From contig CAYRZU010000059.1 in NCBI GenBank assembly GCA_964428895.1, positions 1 to 21,913 of the forward strand: a DNA stretch of 21,913 bases. The letters are read 5' to 3'. The position numbers and the translations under genes are program-made. The first letter of the stretch is position 1, and the number at the start of each line of letters is the position of its first letter. Shown here piece by piece: positions 6,100 to 13,699 of the stretch. The DNA comes from HyVt-337 sp964428895 (lineage in GTDB: Bacteria; Planctomycetota; Phycisphaerae; SM23-33). Below the pieces are notes generated by a model, which ran no database searches, was not told where the DNA came from, and saw nothing but the letters and a program-made list of their open reading frames with translations.

Positions 6100-7203
6100 A
6101 TGAGTCACAAGCCAGTCAAGACGGGCATCATCGGCTGCGGGAACATCTCGCCGGCCTACCTGGATATGTGCCCGAAGTTCGAGATCCTGGACCTCGCCTG
6201 CGTGGCGGACCTGGACATGGACCGCGCCAAAGCCAAGGCCGACGAACACGGCCTCCAGGCGGTCACGGTCGATGAAATGTTGGCCGATCCCGATCTGGAG
6301 ATCGTGGTCAACCTGACCACGCCGCAGGGCCACGCCCCGGTGAACCTGGCCGCCATCGAGGCCGGCAAGAGCGTTCACGTGGAGAAGCCCTTCACCGTGA
6401 CGCGCGATGAGGCCAAGAAGGTCATCTCCTCCGCCGAGGCCAAGGGCGTGCTTACCGGCTCGGCGCCGGACACCTTCCTGGGCGCCGGCATCCAGACCTG
6501 CCGTAAGCTGATCGAAGACGGCGCCATCGGCGACATCGTCGGCGCGACGGCCTTCATGATGTGCCGCGGCCATGAGAGCTGGCACCCCGATCCGGAGTTT
6601 TACTACAAGCACGGCGGCGGCCCGATGTTCGACATGGGCCCCTACTACGTGACGGCATTGGTGGCCCTGCTGGGTCCGGTCAAGCGCGTCACGGGCGCCA
6701 CCAGCATGACGTTCAAGGAACGGACGATCACCTCCGAGAAGAAGAACGGCACGAAGATCGAGGTCGAGGTCCCCACGCACGTAACCGGCCTGATGGACTT
6801 CGAGTCCGGCGCCATCGGCACGATCATCCAGAGCTTCGACGTCCGCACGCACCAATGCCCGATCATCGAGGTCTACGGCACGGAGGCGACGATGTGGGTC
6901 CCCGACCCCAACGGGTTCGGCGGGCCGGTCTACATCGGCAAGGATTTCGAAAGTCGCGACGAGGTCGCGCTGACGCACACCGCCGACCCGAACGGTCGCG
7001 GCATGGGCCCGGCGGACATGGCCTACGCCCTGCGAACCGGTCGCAAGCACCGCGCTACCGGCCAACTGGGCTACCACGTGCTGGATATCATGTGGGCGTT
7101 CCACGACGCGTCCGACTCCGGCAAGCACGTCATGCTGGAAAGCACGGTCGAGCAGCCCGCCCCGGTCCCGGCGGGCCTCGCCCCGGGAACGCTAGACGAC
7201 TAG
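6100..7203 (+). CDS. Gfo/Idh/MocA-family NAD(P)-dependent oxidoreductase
   Basis: This 367-residue protein has the dinucleotide loop GIIGCGNIS (residues 9-17) and the EKP motif (95-97), whose Lys is catalytic in the family. The C-terminal half fits the usual beta-sheet domain, with GGGPMFDMGPYYV where many members have a GG-D-G-H motif. These enzymes oxidise or reduce sugars and cyclitols, or act on related substrates. The substrate cannot be named. The ATG has GAGGAA upstream and lies 26 bp behind the S49 peptidase gene. A hairpin terminator follows at 7233. Confidence 0.93.
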   Translation: MSHKPVKTGIIGCGNISPAYLDMCPKFEILDLACVADLDMDRAKAKADEHGLQAVTVDEMLADPDLEIVVNLTTPQGHAPVNLAAIEAGKSVHVEKPFTVTRDEAKKVISSAEAKGVLTGSAPDTFLGAGIQTCRKLIEDGAIGDIVGATAFMMCRGHESWHPDPEFYYKHGGGPMFDMGPYYVTALVALLGPVKRVTGATSMTFKERTITSEKKNGTKIEVEVPTHVTGLMDFESGAIGTIIQSFDVRTHQCPIIEVYGTEATMWVPDPNGFGGPVYIGKDFESRDEVALTHTADPNGRGMGPADMAYALRTGRKHRATGQLGYHVLDIMWAFHDASDSGKHVMLESTVEQPAPVPAGLAPGTLDD

Positions 7204-7232
7204 TTCCCCATCAGAAGAAACGATGCGTGAAT

Positions 7233-7263
7233 GTAGGACGGGCCTTATACGGGCCCGTCCTAC
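7233..7263. terminator. Hairpin terminator between convergent genes
   Basis: A perfect 12-bp stem (gtaggacgggcc / ggcccgtcctac) with a 7-nt loop lies between the convergent oxidoreductase and CYTH genes. It includes the stop codon of the CYTH gene. T tracts are short on both sides (TTCTT on the plus strand), so it may act in both directions with moderate strength. Confidence 0.7.
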
Positions 7264-7850
7264 TTCTTGCGCCGGACCTTGATGCCAACGGGCTTTCGTC
7301 CCCTGGCCAGGCATGCCTCGACCATCATGTGGGAGTAGCTGGCCTTGATGGACTCGGTGGGCAGGCCCAGCTTGGCGGCTACGGCGAAGACCGTTCGCTC
7401 GGAAGGGCCCTCGATCTCCACAAACAGACCGAGCATGGGCAATTCATCCAACTCCACCAAGCAGTGGTCGAGCCGATAGGTGGTGCGGCGCTTCTGGTAG
7501 CTCATGACCAGTTCGTGGCCCAGCGCTTCGAGCACCTGCTCGACGGCCCCGGGGGTCTCGAAGTGGGTCTGGATTTCCCGACGCACCTTGGCCCGGCGGC
7601 CCGCGTGGAGCGGGCCCTTGTAGGTCAGTTGAGGCCGATCGTCCGGCCGAGCGCCCTTGGCGGCCCGGAGGACCTCGACCTCCCGCACGCGAAGGCCGAC
7701 CTTATCGGCCAGCAGGGCGCGGGTGGTGGTATCGAAGTAGTTATCCTCCTGGATCACGGCACAGCGGTAGCTGGCGCCGAGGGCGCGGAGCTTTCGTTTG
7801 ATGGGGTCGTGGGAATCGACCTTGAACTTGGCCTCAATCTCATTGGGCAT
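7260..7850 (-). CDS. CYTH-domain protein (class IV adenylate cyclase-like)
   Basis: This 196-residue protein starts MPNEIEAKFKV, where Glu4, Glu6 and Lys8 form the ExExK signature of the CYTH superfamily (class IV adenylate cyclases, thiamine triphosphatases and inorganic triphosphatases). Further basic and acidic blocks (GLRVREVEV, LTYKGP, VEIEGPSE) fit the tunnel that binds triphosphate and metal. DNYFDTTTRALL is typical of CyaB-like members. Cyclase and triphosphatase activity cannot be separated by reading. No Shine-Dalgarno is seen. A TACAAT box ends 6 nt before the ATG, so the mRNA is probably leaderless. The stop codon lies in the terminator hairpin. The C-terminus is strongly basic (KVRRKK). 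Confidence 0.9.
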   Translation of the reverse strand: MPNEIEAKFKVDSHDPIKRKLRALGASYRCAVIQEDNYFDTTTRALLADKVGLRVREVEVLRAAKGARPDDRPQLTYKGPLHAGRRAKVRREIQTHFETPGAVEQVLEALGHELVMSYQKRRTTYRLDHCLVELDELPMLGLFVEIEGPSERTVFAVAAKLGLPTESIKASYSHMMVEACLARGRKPVGIKVRRKK

Positions 7851-7856
7851 GGGGGC

Positions 7857-7862
7857 ATTGTA
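7857..7862 (-). promoter_or_regulatory. Likely -10 box for a leaderless CYTH mRNA
   Basis: TACAAT on the minus strand is placed so that transcription would start at or next to the A of the ATG at 7850. No good -35 box lies 16-18 bp upstream, so the promoter call is tentative. Confidence 0.4.
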
Positions 7863-7900
7863 GTGCGGGTAGGGGCGGCGAGGCCATCGCGGTTTTGGCC

Positions 7901-7929
7901 TTGTCAGAATGGGTGGGCGACCCTATACT
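7901..7929 (+). promoter_or_regulatory. Promoter of rpmH
   Basis: TTGTCA (7901-7906), a 17-bp spacer and TATACT (7924-7929) make a near-consensus promoter. The leader is about 46 nt and ends with GAGGTG before the ATG. Confidence 0.8.
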
Positions 7930-7981
7930 GTCCGATCTTCGACTGAGCGAAAAACCACCGATAGCTATCACGAGGTGTCTG

Positions 7982-8116
7982 ATGCATTACAAACATAGAA
8001 TTTCGAAGCGCAAGCGTTCCCGGAAGCTCGGCTTCCGCGCCCGCATGCGCACTGCCAGCGGCCGAAAGCTTATCAACCGTAAGCGACGCAAGGGCCGACA
8101 GGTCCAGGTCGTCTGA
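7982..8116 (+). CDS. rpmH: 50S ribosomal protein L34
   Basis: This 44-residue, highly basic protein has the L34 pattern in the block SKRKRSRKLGFRARM followed by TASGRKLINRKRRKGR. L34 is part of the large ribosomal subunit. The ATG at 7982 follows GAGGTG, and the length is typical. An in-frame upstream extension to 7895 would include promoter DNA and is not used. In most bacteria rnpA follows rpmH closely and dnaA is near. Here the next gene is metK on the opposite strand, so rpmH stands alone between its own promoter and terminator. Confidence 0.97.
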   Translation: MHYKHRISKRKRSRKLGFRARMRTASGRKLINRKRRKGRQVQVV

Positions 8117-8140
8117 GCGAAGTAGTACTGAAGCGCACTA

Positions 8141-8174
8141 AACAGGCCCGCCCACAACCGTGGACGGGCCTGTT
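8141..8174. terminator. Terminator between rpmH and metK
   Basis: The 10-bp arms aacaggcccg and cgggcctgtt flank an internal region that pairs three more bases past one mismatch. TTCTTA follows on the plus strand. It lies between convergent genes and may also end metK transcripts. Confidence 0.75.
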
Positions 8175-8200
8175 CTTATGCGCAGATTCTGGGGAACGTT

Positions 8201-9472
8201 CTACCGGCCCATGGCTTTCTTGAGGGGCTTGACCATGTCGGTCCTTTCCCAGGTGAAGCCGGCGCCTCTTCGGCCGAAGTGGCCGTCGTGGGCCGTATCC
8301 AGATACACCGGCCTCAAGAGCTTGAGGTGCTTGATGATGCCGGCCGGCGCCAGGGGGAACAGGTCCTTGATGACCTTCTCCAGCTTGGCTTCGGTCACGC
8401 CGTCCGCCGCGGTGCCCTGCAGGTCGATCAGAATGCTGGTCGGGTCGTGGACGCCGATGGCGTAGGACAGTTGCACTTCGCAGACCTTCGCCAGCTTGGC
8501 CGCAACGACATTCTTGGCCACGTAGCGGGCCATGTAACTGGCCGACCGGTCGACCTTGGAGGGGTCCTTGCCGGAAAAGGCCCCGCCACCGTGGGCGCCG
8601 CGGCCGCCGTAGGTGTCGACGATGATTTTTCGCCCGGTCAGGCCCGTATCGCCGGCCGGCCCACCGACCACAAACCGCCCGGTGGGGTTGATGAGGAACT
8701 TGATGCGATTGTTCCACAGCTTGGGGCATTCGGCCATCACGACGGGCTTGATGACCTTGCGGATCAGCTCGTCGCGGGCCTTGGGCGTCATGTTGCCCGT
8801 GCGGGGACTGATGACGCTCTCCGTGTGCTGGGTCGACAGCACCACCGTGTCCAGCCGCTCGGGCTGATTGTTGGCGTATTGGATGGTGACCTGGCTCTTG
8901 CCGTCCGGGCGCAGCCATTTGAGGATGCCCTGCTCGCGGACGTCACTGAGGCGTTCGGTCAGCCGGTGGGCCAGGAAGATCGGCAGCGGCATCAGGCGAC
9001 TGGTCTCATTGCAGGCAAAGCCGAACATCAGGCCTTGGTCACCGGCGCCTTGGGCGCGGTCCAGGCCTTGCCCGGCCGTGACGCCCTGCGAAATATCGGG
9101 CGACTGCTTGTGCAAGCTGGTCACGACGGCACAGGACTGATAGTCGAAGCCGATGGTGGGATCGTCGTAGCCGATGGAGTGGATCGTCTCGCGAACGGTT
9201 TCCTCGGCGTTGAGCAGCGCGATCTCGGCCTTCTCGTTGTGGACCGTCACTTCACCGGCCAGCATAACCAGGCCGGTGGTGACCATCGTCTCGCAGGCCA
9301 CACGGGCGCGGGGGTCCGGGCGGATGAGGCTGTCGAGAATCGCGTCGGATATCTGGTCGGCCACCTTGTCGGGGTGGCCCTTGGTAACGGATTCACTGGT
9401 GAAGAAGTGCCGCGCGCGGCCGTTGCCGGCGCCGCTGGACTTCACCGAGCGTTTGGTGGTCTTCTTTGCCAT
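8201..9472 (-). CDS. metK: S-adenosylmethionine synthetase
   Basis: MetK makes S-adenosylmethionine from methionine and ATP in the cytoplasm. The 423-residue product has GHPDKVADQISDAILD (from residue 32), the ATP-binding GDQGLMFGFACNET, and the P-loop-like GGGAFSGKDPSKVDRS. The family is usually near 380-400 residues. The extra length includes about 20 N-terminal residues rich in Lys, Arg, Ser and Gly (MAKKTTKRSVKSSGAGNGRA). The ATG follows AGGATTTAGGA and lies downstream of a promoter at 9515-9543. The gene is divergent from the DksA-like gene. I see no recognisable SAM riboswitch in the leader of about 35 nt. Confidence 0.97.
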   Translation of the reverse strand: MAKKTTKRSVKSSGAGNGRARHFFTSESVTKGHPDKVADQISDAILDSLIRPDPRARVACETMVTTGLVMLAGEVTVHNEKAEIALLNAEETVRETIHSIGYDDPTIGFDYQSCAVVTSLHKQSPDISQGVTAGQGLDRAQGAGDQGLMFGFACNETSRLMPLPIFLAHRLTERLSDVREQGILKWLRPDGKSQVTIQYANNQPERLDTVVLSTQHTESVISPRTGNMTPKARDELIRKVIKPVVMAECPKLWNNRIKFLINPTGRFVVGGPAGDTGLTGRKIIVDTYGGRGAHGGGAFSGKDPSKVDRSASYMARYVAKNVVAAKLAKVCEVQLSYAIGVHDPTSILIDLQGTAADGVTEAKLEKVIKDLFPLAPAGIIKHLKLLRPVYLDTAHDGHFGRRGAGFTWERTDMVKPLKKAMGR

Positions 9473-9514
9473 CGTCCTAAATCCTTTCGGAGAATCAGCA
9501 GAATCGATTGGGGA

Positions 9515-9543
9515 AGTCTAGCCATCCGATCCCCCCGAGACAA
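9515..9543 (-). promoter_or_regulatory. Promoter of metK
   Basis: On the minus strand TTGTCT (9538-9543) and TAGACT (9515-9520) are separated by 17 bp. The pair is placed about 40 bp before the ATG. Confidence 0.6.
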
Positions 9544-9591
9544 GGAGGTTTTGGGTTCCTTTGCCCGGGCCCGAAGTGGGCGTTTCCGCTC

Positions 9592-9620
9592 TTGACAGTG
9601 TTGGGACACATCCCTATACT
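9592..9620 (+). promoter_or_regulatory. Strong promoter of the DksA-like gene / lspA operon
   Basis: A consensus TTGACA (9592-9597), a 17-bp spacer and TATACT (9615-9620) form the best promoter in the window. The leader is about 70 nt. This rules out starts upstream of 9620 for the following ORF. Confidence 0.85.
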
Positions 9621-9695
9621 TCCCCGCTCGTTACGTATTTGACGGGCCAGCACGGATTGACCTGTTCCCGTCGATCGTTCCTGAGGGTATTTGAC

Positions 9696-10412
9696 GTGGC
9701 AAAGAAAGTGACCCGCAAGAAGGCAGCCAAGAAGAAGGCGGCGCCCCCTGGCGCCAAGAAAGCTACTGCCAAGAAAGCGGTTAAGAAGACCAAGGCGACC
9801 GGCAAGAAGGTCGCCAAGAAGGCCCCTGCCGCCCGGAGGGCCAAGGCAACGAAGAAGGCGACCAAGAAGGTCGCCGCCAAGAAGGCCTCCGCCGTCAAGA
9901 ACTCTCCCCTCGCCTCTCAGACCAAGCGTCTCAAGAAGAGCCCTCTGACCAAGACGCAACTCAAGCAATTCCGCGAACTGTTGTTGAACAAGCGCCGCGA
10001 CCTGATCGGCGACATGAACGGCATCGAGGCCGAGGCGTTCCGGTCCGGCCGAGGCGGTACGGGCGGGGACCTTTCGAACATGCCCACTCATCCGGCCGAC
10101 ATCGGTACGGACAACTATGAGCACGAGTTCTCCCTGGGGCTGCTGGAAAGCGAGCGCTCGCTGCTGGGCGAAATCGAACAGGCCCTTGAACGCGTTGAGA
10201 AGTGTACGTTCGGCATCTGCCTGGGCACGGGTCAGCCGATCGGGCTACCGCGCCTCAAGGCCCGCCCCTGGGCCAAATACAGCATCGAATACGCCCGTAT
10301 GTTGGAGAAGGGCCTCGTTCGGCCTCCCGATGAGAACGGGCTCGACGACGTGGACTCCGACGCTTTTGATGAGGATAAGATCGGCGATGACGTCCTCGAC
10401 GACGAAGTCTAG
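9696..10412 (+). CDS. DksA/TraR-like protein with Lys/Ala-rich H1-like tail
   Basis: This 238-residue protein has three parts. Residues 2-80 are a Lys/Ala repeat region (VAKKVTRKKAAKKKA and onward) like the tails of histone H1-type bacterial proteins. Residues about 85-205 match the DksA/TraR family: a coiled-coil-like segment, then KCTFGICLGTGQPIGLPRLK and ARPWAKYSIEYAR. Residues 212-238 are acidic. DksA proteins bind RNA polymerase and, in some bacteria, act with ppGpp. The zinc finger is degenerate: only Cys170 and Cys175 remain and the second CxxC is replaced by YSIEYA. The GTG at 9696 has GAGGG upstream. It is followed after 37 bp by lspA. DNA binding by the tail is inferred from composition. 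Confidence 0.88.
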   Translation: MAKKVTRKKAAKKKAAPPGAKKATAKKAVKKTKATGKKVAKKAPAARRAKATKKATKKVAAKKASAVKNSPLASQTKRLKKSPLTKTQLKQFRELLLNKRRDLIGDMNGIEAEAFRSGRGGTGGDLSNMPTHPADIGTDNYEHEFSLGLLESERSLLGEIEQALERVEKCTFGICLGTGQPIGLPRLKARPWAKYSIEYARMLEKGLVRPPDENGLDDVDSDAFDEDKIGDDVLDDEV

Positions 10413-10449
10413 CCGGGCCTCCACCGACGCCGCCAGGCACGGCGACACC

Positions 10450-11094
10450 ATGCCTGCCTCATCCCTCGTTCATCGCAAGGCCTTTCGCAGCGGCCCCGCT
10501 ATCGGGGTGTTCCTGATCGTCGCCCTTGGTGGCCTCGCCGCCGATTTGGTCTCCAAGCACCAGGTGTTCACGTCACTGACAGCGGGAAGGCCTGAGTTGG
10601 CCTCCGAGATCCAGGCCGTCCGGTCGGAATTGGCGCGCCGCACAGGGGCCGAGCCGTCGTCAAAGGATATCCTCCACGCCCTGCGCATTCAGGGGCCCCT
10701 CGTGCTTGGGGCGGAGCTAACCCTGTCGACCAACCCGGGCGTCGTGTTCGGCCTTCCGGTCCCCAGGCCCATCGTGGTGGTGGCAACGGTGGTGGTGACC
10801 GCGGTGGTGTTGGCGATCTTCGTGACCAGCCCGGCCGGCCATTACGGGTTGCACCTGGCGATGGGTTGTATCCTGGCTGGGGCGTTGGGCAATCTCTACG
10901 ACCGCATGCTGGCCGTGGTTGAACTGCCCGGCATCGAACCCATCCGCTATCAGGTCCGCGATTTCCTGGATTTCTCGGCGTGGGGGTATCCGTGGGTGTT
11001 TAATGTAGCCGACGCACTGCTAGTGATTGGTGTGGGTGTGATCCTGGGCCATTCTTTGATACACTGCCGCTCGCCCAAGTCCTGCCAGAACTGA
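10450..11094 (+). CDS. lspA: Lipoprotein signal peptidase (signal peptidase II)
   Basis: LspA is an inner-membrane aspartic protease that removes the signal peptide of prolipoproteins. The 214-residue product has STNPGVVFGL (about 93-102), GNLYDR with catalytic Asp151, and FNVADALLVIG with catalytic Asp188. Four membrane helices can be placed. Between the first helix and the NPG motif lies an extra stretch (about 42-80, SLTAGRPELASEIQAVRSEL and on), making it longer than the usual 160-170 residues. I chose the ATG at 10450 because upstream residues in this frame overlap the DksA-like gene. It belongs to the same probable operon as its neighbours and would process the lipoproteins at 645-3101. 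Confidence 0.93.
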   Translation: MPASSLVHRKAFRSGPAIGVFLIVALGGLAADLVSKHQVFTSLTAGRPELASEIQAVRSELARRTGAEPSSKDILHALRIQGPLVLGAELTLSTNPGVVFGLPVPRPIVVVATVVVTAVVLAIFVTSPAGHYGLHLAMGCILAGALGNLYDRMLAVVELPGIEPIRYQVRDFLDFSAWGYPWVFNVADALLVIGVGVILGHSLIHCRSPKSCQN

Positions 11095-11122
11095 TCCCCA
11101 CGGGCGAGAACCGCGTGATACC

Positions 11123-11560
11123 ATGAAGGTCTTCCTCGCCGGCATTATCCAGGGCTCGTTGGTCGAGCCGACTATTCACGGCCAGGATTGGCGCGAACCC
11201 ATCAGGCGTCTTCTCGACCAACACGCTCCACAGGCGGAGGTCTACTGCCACTACTCCCAGCACCCCCAGAGCATCGGGTACGATCTCGACGGCATCCGCC
11301 AGACGTTCGCCGAAGGTAATCGCCGCGCCGCCGACTGCGACCTGTTGATCGCCTATCTGCCGTCGGCGTCGATGGGCTCGGCCATCGAAATGCACGAAGC
11401 CCATGCCCATGGGGCCGCTATTGTCACAATCAGCCCGATGACGGCTAACTGGGTCATCCGGGCCTACAGCGACCGCATCCTGCCCGACATCGACGCCTTC
11501 GAGCAGTTCGTCGCCCACGGCCAACTCGCCGAACTCGTCGCCGCCAAGAGGAACCTGTGA
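11123..11560 (+). CDS. Nucleoside 2-deoxyribosyltransferase-like protein
   Basis: This 145-residue protein begins with the strand MKVFLAGIIQGS and carries CDLLIAYLPSASMGSAIEM, like the active-site region of nucleoside 2-deoxyribosyltransferases, where the Glu (here Glu89) is the nucleophile. The family exchanges bases on deoxynucleosides or cleaves nucleotides. The exact reaction is uncertain, since many distant members are uncharacterised. The ribosome site is weak. The last four bases overlap the GTG of rlmN, so the two are probably translated together. Confidence 0.7.
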   Translation: MKVFLAGIIQGSLVEPTIHGQDWREPIRRLLDQHAPQAEVYCHYSQHPQSIGYDLDGIRQTFAEGNRRAADCDLLIAYLPSASMGSAIEMHEAHAHGAAIVTISPMTANWVIRAYSDRILPDIDAFEQFVAHGQLAELVAAKRNL

Positions 11561-12567
11561 AGCCGCATTTTCTCGCCATCCCGTTCGAGACGCTCGCCGA
11601 CGAGCTCCGCAAGATCGATCAGCCCGCCTACCGCGCCAAGCAGTTGGCCGAGTGGGTCTACGGCAAGGCCGTCACCGATCCGGCCGCCATGACCAACCTG
11701 CCACGCGAACTGACCGAGCAGTTCCGATTCTTGACCTCCCGTGTGGTCGCCCGAGCCGACAGCACGGATGGCACGATTAAGCTGTTGTTGTCGTTGCGAG
11801 ATCGTGAGCGTATCGAATGCGTGTTCATGCCGGCGGCCAAGCGGGCGACGGCGTGCGTGTCTACGCAGATCGGTTGTGCGATGGGCTGTCTGTTTTGTGC
11901 GTCGGGCATGAAGGGCTTTCAGCGAAATCTGTCGGCCGAGGAAATCCTTGAGCAGGTCCTCCACTTGCAGCAGACCGGCGAACAGCGAATCTCCAACGTG
12001 GTGTTCATGGGTATGGGCGAGCCGCTGGCCAACTACGACGCCACGGTCACAGCCATCCACGCCCTGATCGACCCGGATCGGTTCGGCCTGTCGGCCAGAC
12101 ACATAACGGTCTCGACGATCGGCCTGCCCAGGGAGATTCGCGCCCTGGCCAAGGAAGACCTTCCGATCACGCTGGCCATCTCGCTGCACGCCCCCAACGA
12201 CGCCCTCCGCCAGCAACTCATGCCCGCCGCCAAGGCATCCATCGGTGATATTCTCGACGCAGCCCGGTCGTTCTACGCCGCCCGCAAACGCGAGGTCACG
12301 CTCGAATACGTGCTGATGGACGGCGTCAACGATACCGGTGTCTGCGCCGACGCCCTGGCCAAGCTGGCCCGGCAGGTCCGCTGCAACATCAACCTGATCC
12401 GCTTCAATCCCGTCGAAGGCCTGAGCTACCGTCCCTCGACCCCCGCGGCTGTTCAGGCGTTCGAGGCCAGGCTCCGCAAACGAGGAGCCAATGCGAAGAC
12501 ACGACAACCCCGCGGCGGCGACGTGGCGGCGGCGTGCGGGCAATTGCGGCGAAGTGAGGCTGACTGA
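11557..12567 (+). CDS. rlmN: 23S rRNA/tRNA adenine-C2 methyltransferase RlmN
   Basis: RlmN is a radical SAM enzyme that methylates C2 of A2503 in 23S rRNA and A37 of some tRNAs. The 336-residue product has the Fe-S motif CAMGCLFC (Cys107, Cys111, Cys114), preceded by Cys100 in the ACVSTQIGC block. GMGEPLANYD is a family motif. The second catalytic Cys is in AACGQL near residue 327. The GTG start follows AGAGGA and overlaps the stop of the preceding gene. A Cfr-type resistance enzyme is less likely given the housekeeping context. Its stop codon directly abuts that of ribD on the other strand. Confidence 0.95.
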   Translation: MKPHFLAIPFETLADELRKIDQPAYRAKQLAEWVYGKAVTDPAAMTNLPRELTEQFRFLTSRVVARADSTDGTIKLLLSLRDRERIECVFMPAAKRATACVSTQIGCAMGCLFCASGMKGFQRNLSAEEILEQVLHLQQTGEQRISNVVFMGMGEPLANYDATVTAIHALIDPDRFGLSARHITVSTIGLPREIRALAKEDLPITLAISLHAPNDALRQQLMPAAKASIGDILDAARSFYAARKREVTLEYVLMDGVNDTGVCADALAKLARQVRCNINLIRFNPVEGLSYRPSTPAAVQAFEARLRKRGANAKTRQPRGGDVAAACGQLRRSEAD

Positions 12568-13692
12568 TCAGGTCGTCAGGCGATACCGCACGAGACGATC
12601 CGGGCCGATGGCTTCTTCGTCCGGCGTCAGGTCGGCCACCTCGGGCAGGACCCCAACGTCCAAGATCGGCAACGATTCATCGGTGGCCCCGACCTCGGTC
12701 GGCGCCACGTAGACCTCCAACTCGTCGGCCAGGCCGTCGCTAATGAAACTGCGAAGTACTTCGGCCCCGCCTTCGACGAGCAGATTCGTCCACTGGCGCT
12801 TGCCCAGCCCATCCAGCAATGCCTTCAGAGAAACACGACCCGCCGAATCCGCCGGCAAGGGAAAAATCTCCACATCCAGTTCGGACAGCGTGCCCATGTG
12901 GCCGCGATGCTTGCGGGTGGCGTCGATGGTGGTGGCGATGATCACGGGGGAGACATCCGACGAGCCGATCAGTCGGCAGTCGACCGGTAGGGATAACTTG
13001 GAGTCCAGCACCACGCGGCTGGGCTGCCGTTGCGGGGCCGTGGACCATTGGGCCCGGTTGGTCAGCAGCGGATCGTCGGCAATGATGGTTTCCACACCGA
13101 CCAAAATGCCATCGCACTGGCCTCGCAGCCGGTGAACGTGCTGGCGGGATTCATCGCTGGTGATCCACCGACCTTGCCCTTCCGGCAGGGCCAGGTAGCC
13201 GTCGGCTGTCTGGGCCCACTTGCAGATCACCCACGGCTGGTGCTTGGTCTTGAGCTTGACGTAGGAGGCGAGCAACTGGCGGGCCTCGTCCTCGCAGAAT
13301 CCTAGCGTGACTTTCACGCCCGCCGACAGCAACTGCTGAATGCCCCGCCCGGCTACGCGTTCGTCGGGGTCTTCCATGCCGACCACCACGCGGCGAATCC
13401 CCGCGGAGATGATGGCCGCAGTACAGGGAGGCGTCTTGCCGTAGTGGCAGCACGGTTCGAGCGTGACGTACATCGTCGCGCCGCGCACATCGATGCCCTT
13501 TCGCTCGGCATCGGCCAAGGCTTCTCGTTCGGCGTGTAGGCTGCCGAAGTTCTGGTGATAACCGGACGCCAGAAGCTGGGCGCCGCGGACGATCACCGCG
13601 CCGGCCATCGGGTTCGGTTCAACGGCGCCTCGCCCCTCCTGGGCGTACTGCAGCGCCAACTCCATAAAATGCTCGTGCGGTTGGTCAGACAT
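12568..13692 (-). CDS. ribD: Bifunctional riboflavin biosynthesis protein RibD
   Basis: RibD performs two steps of riboflavin synthesis: deamination of the pyrimidine ring and reduction of the ribose side chain. In the 374-residue product the N-terminal deaminase has HAERE (from His53) and PCCHYGKTPPC (80-90) for zinc binding. The C-terminal reductase has WAQTADGYLA and LVEGGAEVLRSF. The length is normal. No other rib gene is near. A CTGACA/TATAAT promoter ends 7 nt before the ATG and there is no Shine-Dalgarno, so the mRNA is probably leaderless. The gene ends flush against rlmN (TGATCA formed by the two stops). Confidence 0.95.
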   Translation of the reverse strand: MSDQPHEHFMELALQYAQEGRGAVEPNPMAGAVIVRGAQLLASGYHQNFGSLHAEREALADAERKGIDVRGATMYVTLEPCCHYGKTPPCTAAIISAGIRRVVVGMEDPDERVAGRGIQQLLSAGVKVTLGFCEDEARQLLASYVKLKTKHQPWVICKWAQTADGYLALPEGQGRWITSDESRQHVHRLRGQCDGILVGVETIIADDPLLTNRAQWSTAPQRQPSRVVLDSKLSLPVDCRLIGSSDVSPVIIATTIDATRKHRGHMGTLSELDVEIFPLPADSAGRVSLKALLDGLGKRQWTNLLVEGGAEVLRSFISDGLADELEVYVAPTEVGATDESLPILDVGVLPEVADLTPDEEAIGPDRLVRYRLTT

Positions 13693-13699
13693 GGTTTGG

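Noticed and set aside
5878..7128. 416-codon minus-strand open frame opposite the Gfo/Idh/MocA gene
   Set aside because: It is a complementary-frame shadow rich in His, Asp and Gly, with no ribosome site or motif.
7862..7981. Replication origin near rpmH
   Set aside because: No cluster of DnaA boxes or AT-rich region is seen, and dnaA and dnaN are absent from the window.
9473..9514. SAM riboswitch in the metK leader
   Set aside because: The leader after the inferred promoter is only about 35-40 nt and does not show the arms of a known SAM riboswitch.
8279..9595. 438-codon plus-strand open frame opposite metK
   Set aside because: metK has all family motifs in the minus frame, and the plus-strand product has none.
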